NCBI RefSeq assembly: GCF_017498545.1
Contig: NZ_CP071793.1
Location: forward strand, 6,895,001-6,959,000
Length of the DNA stretch: 64,000 bases
Direction of reading: 5' to 3'
From: Sulfidibacter corallicola
Lineage (GTDB): Bacteria > Acidobacteriota > Holophagae > Acanthopleuribacterales > Acanthopleuribacteraceae
Positions 40,060 to 49,584 of the stretch are shown one piece after another; the first letter of the stretch is position 1; each line of letters begins with the position of its first letter. The notes under the pieces are model-generated. The model did no database searches, was not told the DNA's origin, and saw only the letters and a list, made by a program, of their open reading frames with translations. The position numbers and the translations under genes are program-made.

Positions 40060-41650
40060 TGTATCTTCCCTTCAACTCTTCGGGCGCGTACTGCAGGAAC
40101 CGTTTGGGATTGCTGGCGCGGCGGAAGGCTTCCACTCCTTCGATGATGTCGCGGTCGACCAGGTCTTTGAGGGTGTTGTCCAGGAGGACCATGCCCTGCT
40201 GGCGCCCCGAGACCATCGCCGACTCCAGTTGGTGGGTCGCGTTCTTGCGAATCATGTTGGACACCGCCTGGGTGACGATCAATACCTCGAAGGCCGCGAC
40301 GACGCCGCGCCCGTCCTTGCGGGGAACCAGTTGCTGCGAGATGATGCCCCGCAACGATTCCGAGATCATGACCCGAATGATTTCCTGTTCCTGGGGCGGG
40401 AAGCTGTCGATCAGGCGATTGACCGTCCGGGTTGCGTTCGCGGTGTTCATGGTCGCGAAGACCAGGTGGCCCGTTTCCGCGGCCGTGACGGCGAGGCGAA
40501 TGGTGTCCAGGTCCCGCAATTCACTGACGACGATGATGTCCGGATCCTGGCGCAAGGCGCCGCGCAAGGCGTTGCCCTGGCTCAGGGTGTGGAGATCCAC
40601 CTGGCGTTGGGTGAGCTGGCAGCCCGCTGGGGTGAAGATGAACTCGATCGGGTTCTCGATCGTGATGATGTGGTCTTTGCGCGAGCGATTGACCAGTTCG
40701 ACCAGCGTCGTCAGGGTCGTCGATTTCCCGCAGCTCAACGGGCCCGTGACCAGCACCATGCCGGTGGCCCATTTGGTCAGGTCCTGGCAGGATTCGGGCA
40801 GGCCCAGTTGGCTGACGCCGAGCACGCGATCCGGAATGGCCCGCGCGGTCAAATCCCAGCCGTGCCGTTGGCGAATCAACGTCATGCGGTAGCGACCGCC
40901 GCCCGGAATGCTGAAGGCCAGCTCCAGGTCGCCCGTTTCTTCGAACTCCGCCAATTGTTCGGGCTTGAGGAAACGGCTGACGATGCGGCGCACGTCCTCG
41001 GCCGTCAGGGCTTCGTTGCCCAGGCGTTTGAGCTGGTTGAACAGGCGCATGGTGATGGGGGACTTGGGAATCAGGTGCAGATCGGAGGCGCCGCGTTTTC
41101 GCGCAAACACCAATAATTCTTCGAGACTCAGGTTTTTGTGTGCATTGCCGGGCATGGGGAAGGTAAGCTCCCCGTCGCCTTTGCTCTCGCGGTATTCGTA
41201 GGGCAGGCTCGGTTCGGCTTCGGCACCCGCTTCGGCGGCGGGCGGTGCCTGGCGGGAGGGCTGTTGGGCCGCCGCCGGTGGCGCCGGTTGTGGCGGGGCG
41301 GCCGCCGGTGGCGGTACCGGCTGTGGGTCGGCCTGTGGCGGTGGCGGCTGGGGAACGGCTGCCTGGGGCGGGGCCGCGGGTGCGGCCGGTTGCGGCCGGG
41401 GGATCGTCGCGTACTCCGAAGCGACCGGATCCGCGCCCGCCTGACGTCGGCGCAGTTGTTCCTGGACGTAATTGCGTACCTGTTGGGCTTGTTTGGGATT
41501 GATGACGCCCAGTTCCAACAGCACCTGGGCCAGATCCTTGGTGGGACCGACCTGGCGATAGGCACTCTTGACCAGGTCCGAGGGAACCAGGTTTTTCGAA
41601 ATCAAAAGGTTGGCAATCATTTTATTGAATTGCTGTAACGGGGAAGACAT
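40052..41650 (-). CDS. PilT/PilU-type ATPase with an N-terminal extension
   Basis: A 532-residue paralogue of PilT encoded just upstream of it. The C-terminal 370 residues are a retraction-ATPase core: Walker A GPLSCGKST (about 305), ITIENPIEF, VVSELRDLDTIRLAVTAAETGH and the FPPQEQEIIRVM segment. In front are a roughly 70-residue helical domain resembling the N-terminal region of PilB/GspE-type ATPases (LLISKNLVPSDL...ELGVINPKQAQQVRNY) and a Pro/Ala/Gln-rich linker (about 85-160). The Walker A variant and the Asn in the Asp box differ from PilT. The ATG at 41650 gives the helical domain a natural start; ATG about 41686 is an alternative, and neither has a strong ribosome-binding site. Confidence 0.85.
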   Translation of the reverse strand: MSSPLQQFNKMIANLLISKNLVPSDLVKSAYRQVGPTKDLAQVLLELGVINPKQAQQVRNYVQEQLRRRQAGADPVASEYATIPRPQPAAPAAPPQAAVPQPPPPQADPQPVPPPAAAPPQPAPPAAAQQPSRQAPPAAEAGAEAEPSLPYEYRESKGDGELTFPMPGNAHKNLSLEELLVFARKRGASDLHLIPKSPITMRLFNQLKRLGNEALTAEDVRRIVSRFLKPEQLAEFEETGDLELAFSIPGGGRYRMTLIRQRHGWDLTARAIPDRVLGVSQLGLPESCQDLTKWATGMVLVTGPLSCGKSTTLTTLVELVNRSRKDHIITIENPIEFIFTPAGCQLTQRQVDLHTLSQGNALRGALRQDPDIIVVSELRDLDTIRLAVTAAETGHLVFATMNTANATRTVNRLIDSFPPQEQEIIRVMISESLRGIISQQLVPRKDGRGVVAAFEVLIVTQAVSNMIRKNATHQLESAMVSGRQQGMVLLDNTLKDLVDRDIIEGVEAFRRASNPKRFLQYAPEELKGRYNA

Positions 41651-42961
41651 GCCGGTGTACCGCCCATTCCGCTCGGGGAAGGCCATCCGCCGAACGCATC
41701 TTTCATATTTTGTGTCGCAGTAGGGATACCGATCAGCCGAGAGTCCCGCACCCCGGGCATCGATCCGGCGGCGCCGGGACGAACGGGGTTGCAACCGTTG
41801 CATACGAGGGGTAGCTCGATGTGGGAGTGACTCTGCCTCCCCTATTCTAGTGCTCATCCAGGAAGGTCGCAATCTCCAACTCCCGCCATCCCGATTCGGT
41901 TTGCCCGGGAAAAGAGTCGATGGGGTGCGCGATCGGGCTTCGGTGGTCGCCTCTCGGCAATACGAGCACTTACAGGCGTTTAGCCGAACCCTGGCCAGTG
42001 CCCCTCCAGGTCGTCATTGCCAAGATGGTTCTTCCGGATGGGTTCGGTTTCGGTGTTCAGGTGCCACGTCTCGACAAAGCTCCTGTTTGCACATGATTGC
42101 CTGAAGACCCACATCTGGCGACCGAAACCGGTAGGCCTGTGGAGCCCGGCCGAATCGAGACCGGTCGCCAGATGCTCCTGTCGCAGGCCGGCGAGGGGGG
42201 CTGCGAAAACCCCGCGCCGGCTGGGTGATTGGAGTCACATAACGCCCGCCGTAAGTTCCGGCAGGCAAGGAAAAAAATGGACCTAAAGATCGATGTATCT
42301 GGGTAACCTGAATAAAGAGAAAGGGTTATCTTTGGTTTTTGGTATGTGGGCCGGGTTGATATGGGTTCGTTACAAAACCTTTGCATTTTTCGAAAAGTAG
42401 CGTTAGTATATCAATGTTGTCACCGAGCGGCCTGATCCGCGTATGAAGTGACATTTATTGTGGCGTTTTTCTCCTCTGGCAGTTACGACATATTTTAATA
42501 GCATATTGCTTTTTTGCCACGCTGGGTGTATACCCATCCGCCTCCTTTTTATAATGCCGCTACCTCTGGCTTCCAATGACACCAAACGAATTCCCTTGTG
42601 AGTTCCATTAGGTTCCATCGCATTTGCGGTTCCCGCATCACGTCGATCGAGGCGTTCGTCGGTAACCGGCCACTTCCGCTACCGCCATCCAAAAGCCAAG
42701 GATTCATGCGGTTACGGTTGGGACGACCGAGGTACGAAACCGAGATCCGCTGACGCGGGGTATGCCGAACGAACGGTGCGCCACGGAGGATGCCTTCGTT
42801 TGCGACGAACCCGGTGGAGTATGCGCGAGTTATGTCCAAATCGCTGCGAGCGAGGCCCCGGCTTTCGCAGGGATTTGGTATAGGGGATCCTGTATCCACA
42901 GATCCCGGAATCATCGGGTGGTGTTTTTAACATACTATTATTTACGGAGGAGAGGATTCTC
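41651..42961. other. 1.3 kb gene-free region between the pilus ATPases and the M6 protease
   Basis: No open frame here looks coding. 41651-42000 should contain the promoter of the ATPase pair, which I could not place. 42056-42221 holds a cluster of strong hairpins, listed separately. From about 42280 to 42560 the sequence becomes much richer in A+T, unlike either side. The last 30 bases carry the GGAGGAGAGGA ribosome-binding site of the protease gene. No palindromic repeat unit of the dispersed family occurs here. Confidence 0.5.
42056..42221. ncRNA. Candidate structured RNA (three stacked stems)
   Basis: Three complementary pairs follow one another. TTCAGG (42056-42061) pairs with CCTGAA (42100-42105). 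CATCTGGCGACCG (42112-42124) pairs perfectly over 13 bases with 42162-42174. GCCGGCGAGGGG (42187-42198) pairs over 12 bases with CCCCGCGCCGGC (42210-42221). The second stem encloses a further CCGG/CCGG pairing possibility. No T-run follows, so they are not simple terminators. The strand is undetermined, and no known RNA family was recognised. Confidence 0.3.
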
Positions 42962-45568
42962 ATGAATTTCCGTTTGTCCCACTTGACTTTTCTAGTATGC
43001 TTGTTCGCTTTTTTGGCGACACCTGGACTTTTGGCCGTACCTGCCAATCCCGACGGCGAAATCCTGCTCGGGGAGGAGGGTAACCAGTTCAAAGCCCGCA
43101 TCGTCGGCGATGAATGGGTCAACTATATTGAAAAAGACGGTTTTACCATCGTGCAAAACGAGGCTTTCGCCAACCGCTGGGAGTACGCTGTTCAAAGCAA
43201 GGGCGGTGTTTTGATTCCCTCGGGTTGGCCGGTGATCGCCGATGACGTGGCCCCGCGCGGTCTGAAACGGCACCTGCGCCCCGCCGAGACCTACGAGGTG
43301 CTGCGCAGCAAGGCGTTTCCCACCGAACACGCTCGCGCCAATGACAGCAATCCGCACCTGGACCCTCGTTCGGGCATGTCCCACAAGTACGAACCCGATT
43401 TGGTTTCCGGGCCCCGCAACCTTCTCTTCATTCGGGTGTCGTTCCGCGATCGCGGCTTTAACACGACGGCCGACGACTGGGACCAGATCATCTTCGACGA
43501 CACCCCGAACGTCAAATCGGTGAAAAATTATTACGACGACAACTCCTTCGGTCTCTTGGAGGTGCGTGGGGTCCGGCACACCCAGGCCAACCACCCGAAC
43601 GGCATCGTCACCGTCAATCTCAACAACTTGGATCACCCCAACACCGGCCGTTCCGGCATGTCGAGCGGCGACAAGTACCGGATCGAGACGCGTTGGGTGA
43701 ACGCGGCCCTGGCCGAAGCGTCGCGCTTCGTCAACTTCGCCAACCTGGACACCAACCGCGATCGCGAGCTGACCCTGGACGAAGCGGTGATCTATTTCAT
43801 CGTCGCCGGTTACGACGCCTCTTCCACCGCCAATGTACCCAACGTCTGGGCCCACAAGTGGGGGACCTGGAATTGGGGAGATGTGATGGTCGGCAACGTG
43901 GCGGTCAACAAATGGGCGCTCAACGGTGAATTGGTCAACGGTGACCGGCGCCATCCGATGGGCGTCATCGCCCACGAGCTGGGTCACTTGATGTGCAGCC
44001 TGCCCGACCTCTACGATATCGCCGACGTCAACCAGGGCATGGGGATCTACTCCTTGATGGCCGCGGGTTCCTGGGGTGCCGACTGGGGTGAGGCCGGCGG
44101 CACGACGCCGACGAACATGGACGCCTGGTGCCGTCACATCATGGAGTGGAGCCAGGCGCGCGACGGCCGCAATGCCGGCCAGTTGAATTTCGACGGCGCA
44201 CTCGCGCACCGCCAGACACCGGTCCTGTTCCAGGACAGCCGCGGCAATGACGAGTATTTCCTGGTGGAGAACCGGGTGCCGGAAAATTGGGACCTCGGCA
44301 TGGTCAGCCGCTTGGGTCGCGGGTGGACCGGCGGTCTCCTGATCCAGCACGCGGACACCACCATCGGCAGCGTCGGCGGGAACGACATCAACAGCAGTAA
44401 CCAGCCGCACCAGGGGATCACGGTGGTCGAGGCCTCCAGCGCCAACGGTTCGCTCCTGGCACGCGGCGGCATTCAAGGCCACGTGACCCACCTGTTCTAC
44501 GAAGGCAACAACGACCGCTGGGACAACGACAGCACGCCCAACAGCCGCTACTGGGACGGCACCAACTCCGGGTTCGGCCTCTATCACATCTCCGCACCCG
44601 GTGCGGTCATGACCGCCAGCACGGACCCCAATGGCGGTGGTGGCGCCGGCGTGACGGAGCTGACCAACGGCCAGTCCGTCGACGGTATCAGCCTGGCTTC
44701 GAAGCAGTACAGACACTTCCGCATCGACGTACCCGCCAACGCGCGCAATCTGAAGTTCACCACCAGCGGCGGCAGCGGCGATGCCGATCTCTACGTACGC
44801 TATCGTGCCCAAGCCGACGAGCACAACCACCACTACAAGTCCACCAGCCCCCAGAGCACCGAATCGGTCGCGGTGTCGGGTCCCAATCCCGGTACCTGGT
44901 ACGCCTCGGTCCACGCCTGGAACCGAATCGGCAACGTGCGGCTCGGCGTTTCCTACGAGCTGCCCATCTTCTCCACGCCGCTGACCAGCGGTTCGCCGGT
45001 GGCGGTTTCCGGCGCCGAGCACAGCAGCCGGTTCTTCGTCCTGGAAGTCCCGCAGGGGGCGTCGAACGTGACCTTCCGCCTGGCAGGCGGCACCGGTGAC
45101 GGCGAGCTGTTCATCAAACGCGGTGCCCGTCCCACCAAGGACGACCACACCTGGGGTTCCGAACGCCCCGGTAACGACGAAACCCTGAGCCTGGACAATC
45201 CCCAGGCGGGCATGTACTACGTCCTGGTTTGGGGCTGGAGTGCCTTTGACGGCGCCTCGCTCACCGGTACCGTGACGTCCGCCAACACCGAATCCGGCGA
45301 TGGGAGCCTGAACGGCTGGGGCTACGACGATTACCGCATCGAAGTGACCGGCGGCACGATCCAGGCCGAGGTCTCCTACAGCGGTTGGGGTAACGCCGAC
45401 ATCTACCTCTGGGGTCCTGGCGGCGATGTCGTCCACGAAGTGCGCACCAGCAGCAACCCCGAGCGCTTGGTGTTCGACACCAACGGCCAGTCCGGAACCT
45501 ATTGGATTCGCATCTGGAACTACAGCAGTTCCAGTATCGACTACGCTTTGACCTATTCGTATCGCTAA
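42962..45568 (+). CDS. Secreted M6-family metalloprotease with PPC domains
   Basis: An 868-residue exported zinc protease of the immune inhibitor A type. A signal peptide (residues 1-25, LTFLVCLFAFLATPGLLA) leads. The catalytic motif is His338-Glu-Leu-Gly-His342 followed by SLPDLYD, which matches the M6 HExxHxxGxxD pattern. A possible calcium loop (LDTNRDRELTLDE) precedes it. Three beta-sandwich segments resembling bacterial pre-peptidase C-terminal (PPC) domains follow (about 560-660, 665-765 and 775-868), recognised from GSGDADLYVRY, GTGDGELFIKRG and NADIYLWG. Such domains are usually removed or aid secretion. The gene has a GGAGGAGAGGA ribosome-binding site and a strong downstream terminator, so it is a single transcription unit. 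Confidence 0.92.
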   Translation: MNFRLSHLTFLVCLFAFLATPGLLAVPANPDGEILLGEEGNQFKARIVGDEWVNYIEKDGFTIVQNEAFANRWEYAVQSKGGVLIPSGWPVIADDVAPRGLKRHLRPAETYEVLRSKAFPTEHARANDSNPHLDPRSGMSHKYEPDLVSGPRNLLFIRVSFRDRGFNTTADDWDQIIFDDTPNVKSVKNYYDDNSFGLLEVRGVRHTQANHPNGIVTVNLNNLDHPNTGRSGMSSGDKYRIETRWVNAALAEASRFVNFANLDTNRDRELTLDEAVIYFIVAGYDASSTANVPNVWAHKWGTWNWGDVMVGNVAVNKWALNGELVNGDRRHPMGVIAHELGHLMCSLPDLYDIADVNQGMGIYSLMAAGSWGADWGEAGGTTPTNMDAWCRHIMEWSQARDGRNAGQLNFDGALAHRQTPVLFQDSRGNDEYFLVENRVPENWDLGMVSRLGRGWTGGLLIQHADTTIGSVGGNDINSSNQPHQGITVVEASSANGSLLARGGIQGHVTHLFYEGNNDRWDNDSTPNSRYWDGTNSGFGLYHISAPGAVMTASTDPNGGGGAGVTELTNGQSVDGISLASKQYRHFRIDVPANARNLKFTTSGGSGDADLYVRYRAQADEHNHHYKSTSPQSTESVAVSGPNPGTWYASVHAWNRIGNVRLGVSYELPIFSTPLTSGSPVAVSGAEHSSRFFVLEVPQGASNVTFRLAGGTGDGELFIKRGARPTKDDHTWGSERPGNDETLSLDNPQAGMYYVLVWGWSAFDGASLTGTVTSANTESGDGSLNGWGYDDYRIEVTGGTIQAEVSYSGWGNADIYLWGPGGDVVHEVRTSSNPERLVFDTNGQSGTYWIRIWNYSSSSIDYALTYSYR

Positions 45569-45677
45569 TACCCATCGCGGCGGGGAGTCGTTCTCCGGCT
45601 TCCCGCCCACGTCCTGCTCCTGTCCTTGAAGCAAGCGTCCCACGCCAGTGTCTCCTACTCTGGTAACCTCCCAATCT

Positions 45678-45745
45678 ACCCGGCGCACGACGCTCGGGTG
45701 CCTCCCTCGCAACCGGGCACCCGAGTTCGGCGCCGGGTATTTTTT
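45678..45745 (+). terminator. Nested-hairpin Rho-independent terminator of the M6 protease gene
   Basis: Outer stem ACCCGGCGC (45678-45686) pairs with GCGCCGGGT (45730-45738). An inner stem CTCGGGTGCC/GGGCACCCGAG is nested within it. A run of six T follows at 45740-45745. It begins about 110 bases after the protease stop codon. Confidence 0.8.
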
Positions 45746-45779
45746 GTGTGCTTCCCCCGAAGCCATCCGAAGCGACCCG

Positions 45780-46110
45780 TGCGAGGAGTTCCCGTATGCT
45801 TTGAGAGTCGGCGCGGCTGTAGGTTGGTCACGGCCGGTATGGCAGGGGCGGTAAGCCGGCCCGGCCGACACTTCGAAGTGATCAATCCACGGGGTTCCCC
45901 GCCGACGAGAGGGATGTGGTGCCCGGTAGGTCGATCGGCTCGATCGACTTTTCGAAGGCGAGGGTGTTCGGAGTACTCGCCAGACGAGAGGGACGCAGTG
46001 CAGGGCCTGCCTTTCCGGCCCGACCCTATCGATTTTTCCGAGCCGTCAGCCCACGGGTTTTCATAATGCGCATAAGTGACATCATATCTGTAGGTTGAAC
46101 ATGGCCGTGC
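45780..46110 (+). repeat. Cluster of single palindromic repeat units
   Basis: GTAGG at 45819-45823 begins a unit whose hairpin is enlarged by GGTATGGCA and GGTAAGCC inserts. GTAGG at 45926-45930 begins one with stem TCGATC/GATCGA. A partial unit (GTAGGTTGAA) lies near 46092. The first is preceded by GTTCCCGTAT and a GAGAG segment; TCGAAG follows the palindromes. No gene is supported between 45746 and 46959. Confidence 0.7.
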
Positions 46111-46239
46111 AAGCAACCCGTTCAGCTATCTGGAGCGTCCGAGAAATGATCGAACGAAACCCATCGAGAGATACGGAGGTTGCTTATCGAGGGCGCAGGA
46201 CACGGATTGCCGCGCTCTCTAACGACTCGAGAATAGGAG

Positions 46240-46600
46240 CCGAATTCGCTTCGATTGGTTGAGCAGGCTGCTCAACCTACAGGCCTTACGCCCCTCTCAC
46301 GATGCGGGGGCTTTGGGCTTCACGGCTTTCGATTGGGGTCGTGAGAGGAATGGTCGGCTTCGCTCTTTGGTGTAACTCGCTGCCGTTGCTTGGATTGCTT
46401 CGATTGGTTGAGCAGGCAGCTCAACCTACAGGCCTTACGCCCCTCTCACGATGCGGGGGCTTTGGGCTTCACGGCTTTCGATTGGGGTCGTGAGAGGAAT
46501 AGTCGGCTTCGCTCTTTGGTGTAACTCGCTGCCGTTGCTTGGATTGCTTCGATTGGTTGAGCAGGCAGCTCAACCTACAGGCCTGGTTTCTCTCTTAACT
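46240..46600 (-). repeat. Tandem array of three 149-bp repeat units
   Basis: CCTAC, the complement of GTAGG, occurs at 46276-46280, 46425-46429 and 46574-46578, exactly 149 bases apart. All three stems are TTGAGCA-type (GGTTGAGCAG.../CTCAACC); the second and third have lost one pair at the tip (GGCAGCTC). The stretch between units contains GCTTCGCTCTTTGGTG, as in the other arrays. Confidence 0.85.
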
Positions 46601-46689
46601 TGCGGGCCCTTCGGACTCACTGGCTTTGGAAAAGGTCTGCCATGCGAGCGCTTGGGCTTCGCTCTTTGGCACTTCGTAACTGCCCAGAC

Positions 46690-46765
46690 TGGGACGCTTC
46701 GAAATGTCGGCCGAGCCGGCTTACCGCCCCTGCCATACCGGCCGTGACCAACCTACAGCGACGAC
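46690..46765 (-). repeat. Enlarged hairpin unit of the repeat family
   Basis: The minus strand reads GTAGG followed by a long hairpin interrupted by GGTATGGCA and GGTAAGCC segments, then TTTCGAAGC. It is nearly the reverse complement of the unit at 45819, so the two could pair or recombine as inverted repeats about 0.9 kb apart. Confidence 0.65.
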
Positions 46766-46959
46766 GCCCCTTCCAAGCATGCGGGCACGCCAAAAGGGTA
46801 TCTGTGACTCTGATCGCGGTCACGGAATCGGACGCCCGGCTCCACTCCCGCCGGGCGTTGCGGTAAAATGATTGATTCGAGTTCGATGAGTCCTGTGCTC
46901 GACGTGCAGACCGCCTGGCCGGTCGGCGATCGGGCGAATCGGGCGGCAAAGGAGTCCTG

Positions 46960-49434
46960 GTGTCGATTCGCATGTCTGAGGGTTTGGATCCCGTATCGGG
47001 GCACCGATGGTTTGCCGCGCGATGGCCGCGTGTGCTGTTCTCGCTTCTCCTGGTTTTTTGGGCCTCGCTCGCATCGCTGACGGCCGGTGACCGAATCGTG
47101 GTGCGCGTCTGGTACGGCGATCGATCCGTCCTCCAGGAGATCGCCGCCTGGACCCATCCCTGGGAAGTGGATCCCACCGCCGGCGTGGCGCTGATCGAGG
47201 TGAGCCCCGAGGAGTTGGCCAAACTCGAGGATGCCGGATTGCGGTGGGAACGCGACGAAGTGCGGACCGAGGAGCTGAATCGACGGCTTCGCCCGTTGCC
47301 AGGGCAGGAATCGGGCATTCCCCAGTTCCCCTGTTATCCCACGGTTGCGGAAACCAATGCCCTGATCGATCGGTTGGTGGCCGACCATCCCGAATTGGTT
47401 CAGGTCTTTAAAATCGGCGAGAGTTGGATCAAGCAGAGCCAATCGGGGCCGGGCCACGATCTGCGGGTGCTTCGGATCACCAATCGCGCCTTTCCCACCA
47501 CGGAACCCAAGCCGATGGTGTTCGTCATGAGTGCCCAGCACGCCCGCGAGTACACGCCGGCGGGCCTCAACACGCGTTTCGCGGAGATGCTGCTGACGGA
47601 ATACGGCCGCGACGCCGACATCACCTGGTTGCTGGACTACCAGGAGATCCACCTGCTGCTGCAGGCCAACCCGGACGGCCGGGTTCAGGCCGAGACCGGC
47701 CTCTCGTGGCGCAAGAACGCCGACAATCTCTACTGCACCGATGTCGTCAGCCGTGGCGTGGACCTCAACCGCAATTACGATTTCCATTGGGGCTGCTGCA
47801 ACGGGTCCGACGACGTGGAATGCTCCATCACGTTTCGCGGGGTGGCCGCGGCCTCGGAGCCCGAAGTGACGGCCGTCCAGGACTATCTGGCGGCCTTGTT
47901 CGAGGATGCGCGCGGCCCCGATTTGGATGACCCCGCCGGCGCCGACACGCCCGGCCTCTTTATCGATTTGCACAGTTACGGCGAGGATGTGTTGTGGCCT
48001 TGGGCCCACACGGAGGATGGCTCCCCCAATGCCGACGCCCTGCGGGCCCTGGGCCGGAAGTTGGCCTGGTTCAATGGATACGATGCCGGACAGGGTTCCG
48101 GGCTCTATATATTCGACGGCAGCACCATCGATTACGCGTATGGCGAGCGCGGCGTGGCGTCCTATCTGGTGGAGTTGGGCACCCAATTCTTCCAGGATTG
48201 TTTCACCTTCGAGCATCGCATCCTGCCCGACAACCTCGTCATGCTGCGACACGCCTGCAAGGCGGCGCGCCGACCCTATCAACTGGGCTTCGGACCCGAT
48301 GTGGTCGAGATCGCGGCGTTGGGCGCTCCGGTTCCACGCGGACACCAGGTACCGCTCACCGCCCAGGTGGATGCCGCGCGACTCGGTCCCGGTTTGGGAC
48401 CCGACCCTGCTGCGATTGCCGCGGTCAACGCCTATTTGGATGTGCCGCCCTGGCTGCCGGAGGTGGTGGCCCTGCCGATGTCCGCGATCGACGGTGCCTT
48501 CGATGGGGTTCGCGAAGCGGTCAGGGTCACGATCGATTCCGGGAGCCTGGCCGTCGGCCGCCATACGGTGTTCGTGCAGGCTGTCGATGCCGCGGGCGGG
48601 CTGGGTGTGGTGAGTGCACACTTTTTGGACGTGATCGAGGCCAACGGCGATGATTTGCTCGTCGGGCAGATTCGTGAAGCCGCTTATGAAGCGCCGTTGG
48701 GGGCGACGGTCCGCGTCGGCGACATCGAAGGGGCCAGCAATCCGGTCACCGGAGACTACCTGCTCACCGGCAGCCTTTCGAACGGGGATTTGCGGGTGGA
48801 AGCGCCTGGCTATCGCGATCGGACGCTGCCCTTGGGCACGATCGGTTCGGAGGAGGCGCGCCGCGACCTTCAGCTTCTGCCGCTGTGTCCGGTTCTCGAG
48901 AACGACGCCGAAACGACCCAGCCGGACTGGTTAGCCCAGGGCGGTTGGGAGCGCACCTCCGAAATCGTTCACGGCGGCAGGATATCGTGGTCGGACAGCC
49001 CCAACGGGCCTTACGGACCCAATCTCACCGCCCGCCTGACGACGCCCGCGATCGATATCGCCGGATTCTCGGAAGTGGGCATTCGCTTTTTCCGTCGGTG
49101 TGATTTGGCGGAAGGCGACCGGTTGATCGCGGAGGTTTCCGGCGACGGCGGCGAATGGGTGGAGCTGGTCTCGTTCGAGGGCAACTCGGCGGGGTGGATC
49201 GACGCACAGTTCGCCGTGCCCGAGGCGATGGCCGGTTCGGCTGCGTTGACCTACCGTTTCACGCTGGTGACGGACGACGCCGAGGAAGCCGACGGCTGTT
49301 ATGTGGACGACATCACCCTGTGGGGCGTGACGGATCGTTGTGGCACCGGTTTTCACATCGGGGAACAACTGGCCCATTGGGCCAACGGTACCTTCGACGT
49401 CTTGCGTTTCGTCCGGTTCTACGACCTGTTCTAA
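46960..49434 (+). CDS. Secreted M14-family zinc carboxypeptidase
   Basis: An 824-residue metallocarboxypeptidase. GTG 46960 is taken as start because AAAGGAGT lies five bases upstream; ATG 46972 is possible. A hydrophobic export signal follows a basic stretch (RVLFSLLLVFWASLASLTAG). Zinc ligands are His194 and Glu197 (QHAREYT) and His338 (DLHSYG). The catalytic Glu405 is in YLVELG. Substrate-binding residues lie in DLNRNYDFHWG. After about residue 440 there are Ig-like and jelly-roll (MAM-like) segments with paired cysteines, typical of secreted degradative enzymes. Together with the M6 protease it points to extracellular protein digestion, though the two genes are separately transcribed. Confidence 0.92.
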   Translation: MSIRMSEGLDPVSGHRWFAARWPRVLFSLLLVFWASLASLTAGDRIVVRVWYGDRSVLQEIAAWTHPWEVDPTAGVALIEVSPEELAKLEDAGLRWERDEVRTEELNRRLRPLPGQESGIPQFPCYPTVAETNALIDRLVADHPELVQVFKIGESWIKQSQSGPGHDLRVLRITNRAFPTTEPKPMVFVMSAQHAREYTPAGLNTRFAEMLLTEYGRDADITWLLDYQEIHLLLQANPDGRVQAETGLSWRKNADNLYCTDVVSRGVDLNRNYDFHWGCCNGSDDVECSITFRGVAAASEPEVTAVQDYLAALFEDARGPDLDDPAGADTPGLFIDLHSYGEDVLWPWAHTEDGSPNADALRALGRKLAWFNGYDAGQGSGLYIFDGSTIDYAYGERGVASYLVELGTQFFQDCFTFEHRILPDNLVMLRHACKAARRPYQLGFGPDVVEIAALGAPVPRGHQVPLTAQVDAARLGPGLGPDPAAIAAVNAYLDVPPWLPEVVALPMSAIDGAFDGVREAVRVTIDSGSLAVGRHTVFVQAVDAAGGLGVVSAHFLDVIEANGDDLLVGQIREAAYEAPLGATVRVGDIEGASNPVTGDYLLTGSLSNGDLRVEAPGYRDRTLPLGTIGSEEARRDLQLLPLCPVLENDAETTQPDWLAQGGWERTSEIVHGGRISWSDSPNGPYGPNLTARLTTPAIDIAGFSEVGIRFFRRCDLAEGDRLIAEVSGDGGEWVELVSFEGNSAGWIDAQFAVPEAMAGSAALTYRFTLVTDDAEEADGCYVDDITLWGVTDRCGTGFHIGEQLAHWANGTFDVLRFVRFYDLF

Positions 49435-49584
49435 AACCTTCGGGGACCCTGACCACCCGCTGGAGGTACCTGCCTCATCGGGTAACGCGGCTGGAATTTG
49501 ACATTGCCCCCGAATTGCGGCAGGATCGAGCTACACCACCTTTCACCTCGTCGAGCCGGCCCGTTCCCCCCGAAGGGGTGAGCT

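Noticed and set aside
42100..42240. c-di-GMP (GEMM) or other known riboswitch
   Set aside because: The stems are strong, but the conserved core bases of GEMM, cobalamin or similar classes were not found, and the next gene starts more than 700 bases away.
42992..45871. Long open frame (959 codons) antisense to the M6 protease gene
   Set aside because: The plus strand encodes a clear protease with signal peptide, HELGH motif and ribosome-binding site; the antisense protein is low-complexity Val/Gly/Ala.
33429..46600. Tandem units considered as CRISPR arrays
   Set aside because: Units are 149 bp with near-identical content throughout; there are no short repeats with unique spacers and no cas genes.
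46302..46747. Repeated short proteins (LRLSIGV..., LLRLVEQAAQPTGL...) across the 149-bp arrays
   Set aside because: They are translations of tandem non-coding repeats; the period is not a multiple of three and there is no ribosome-binding site.
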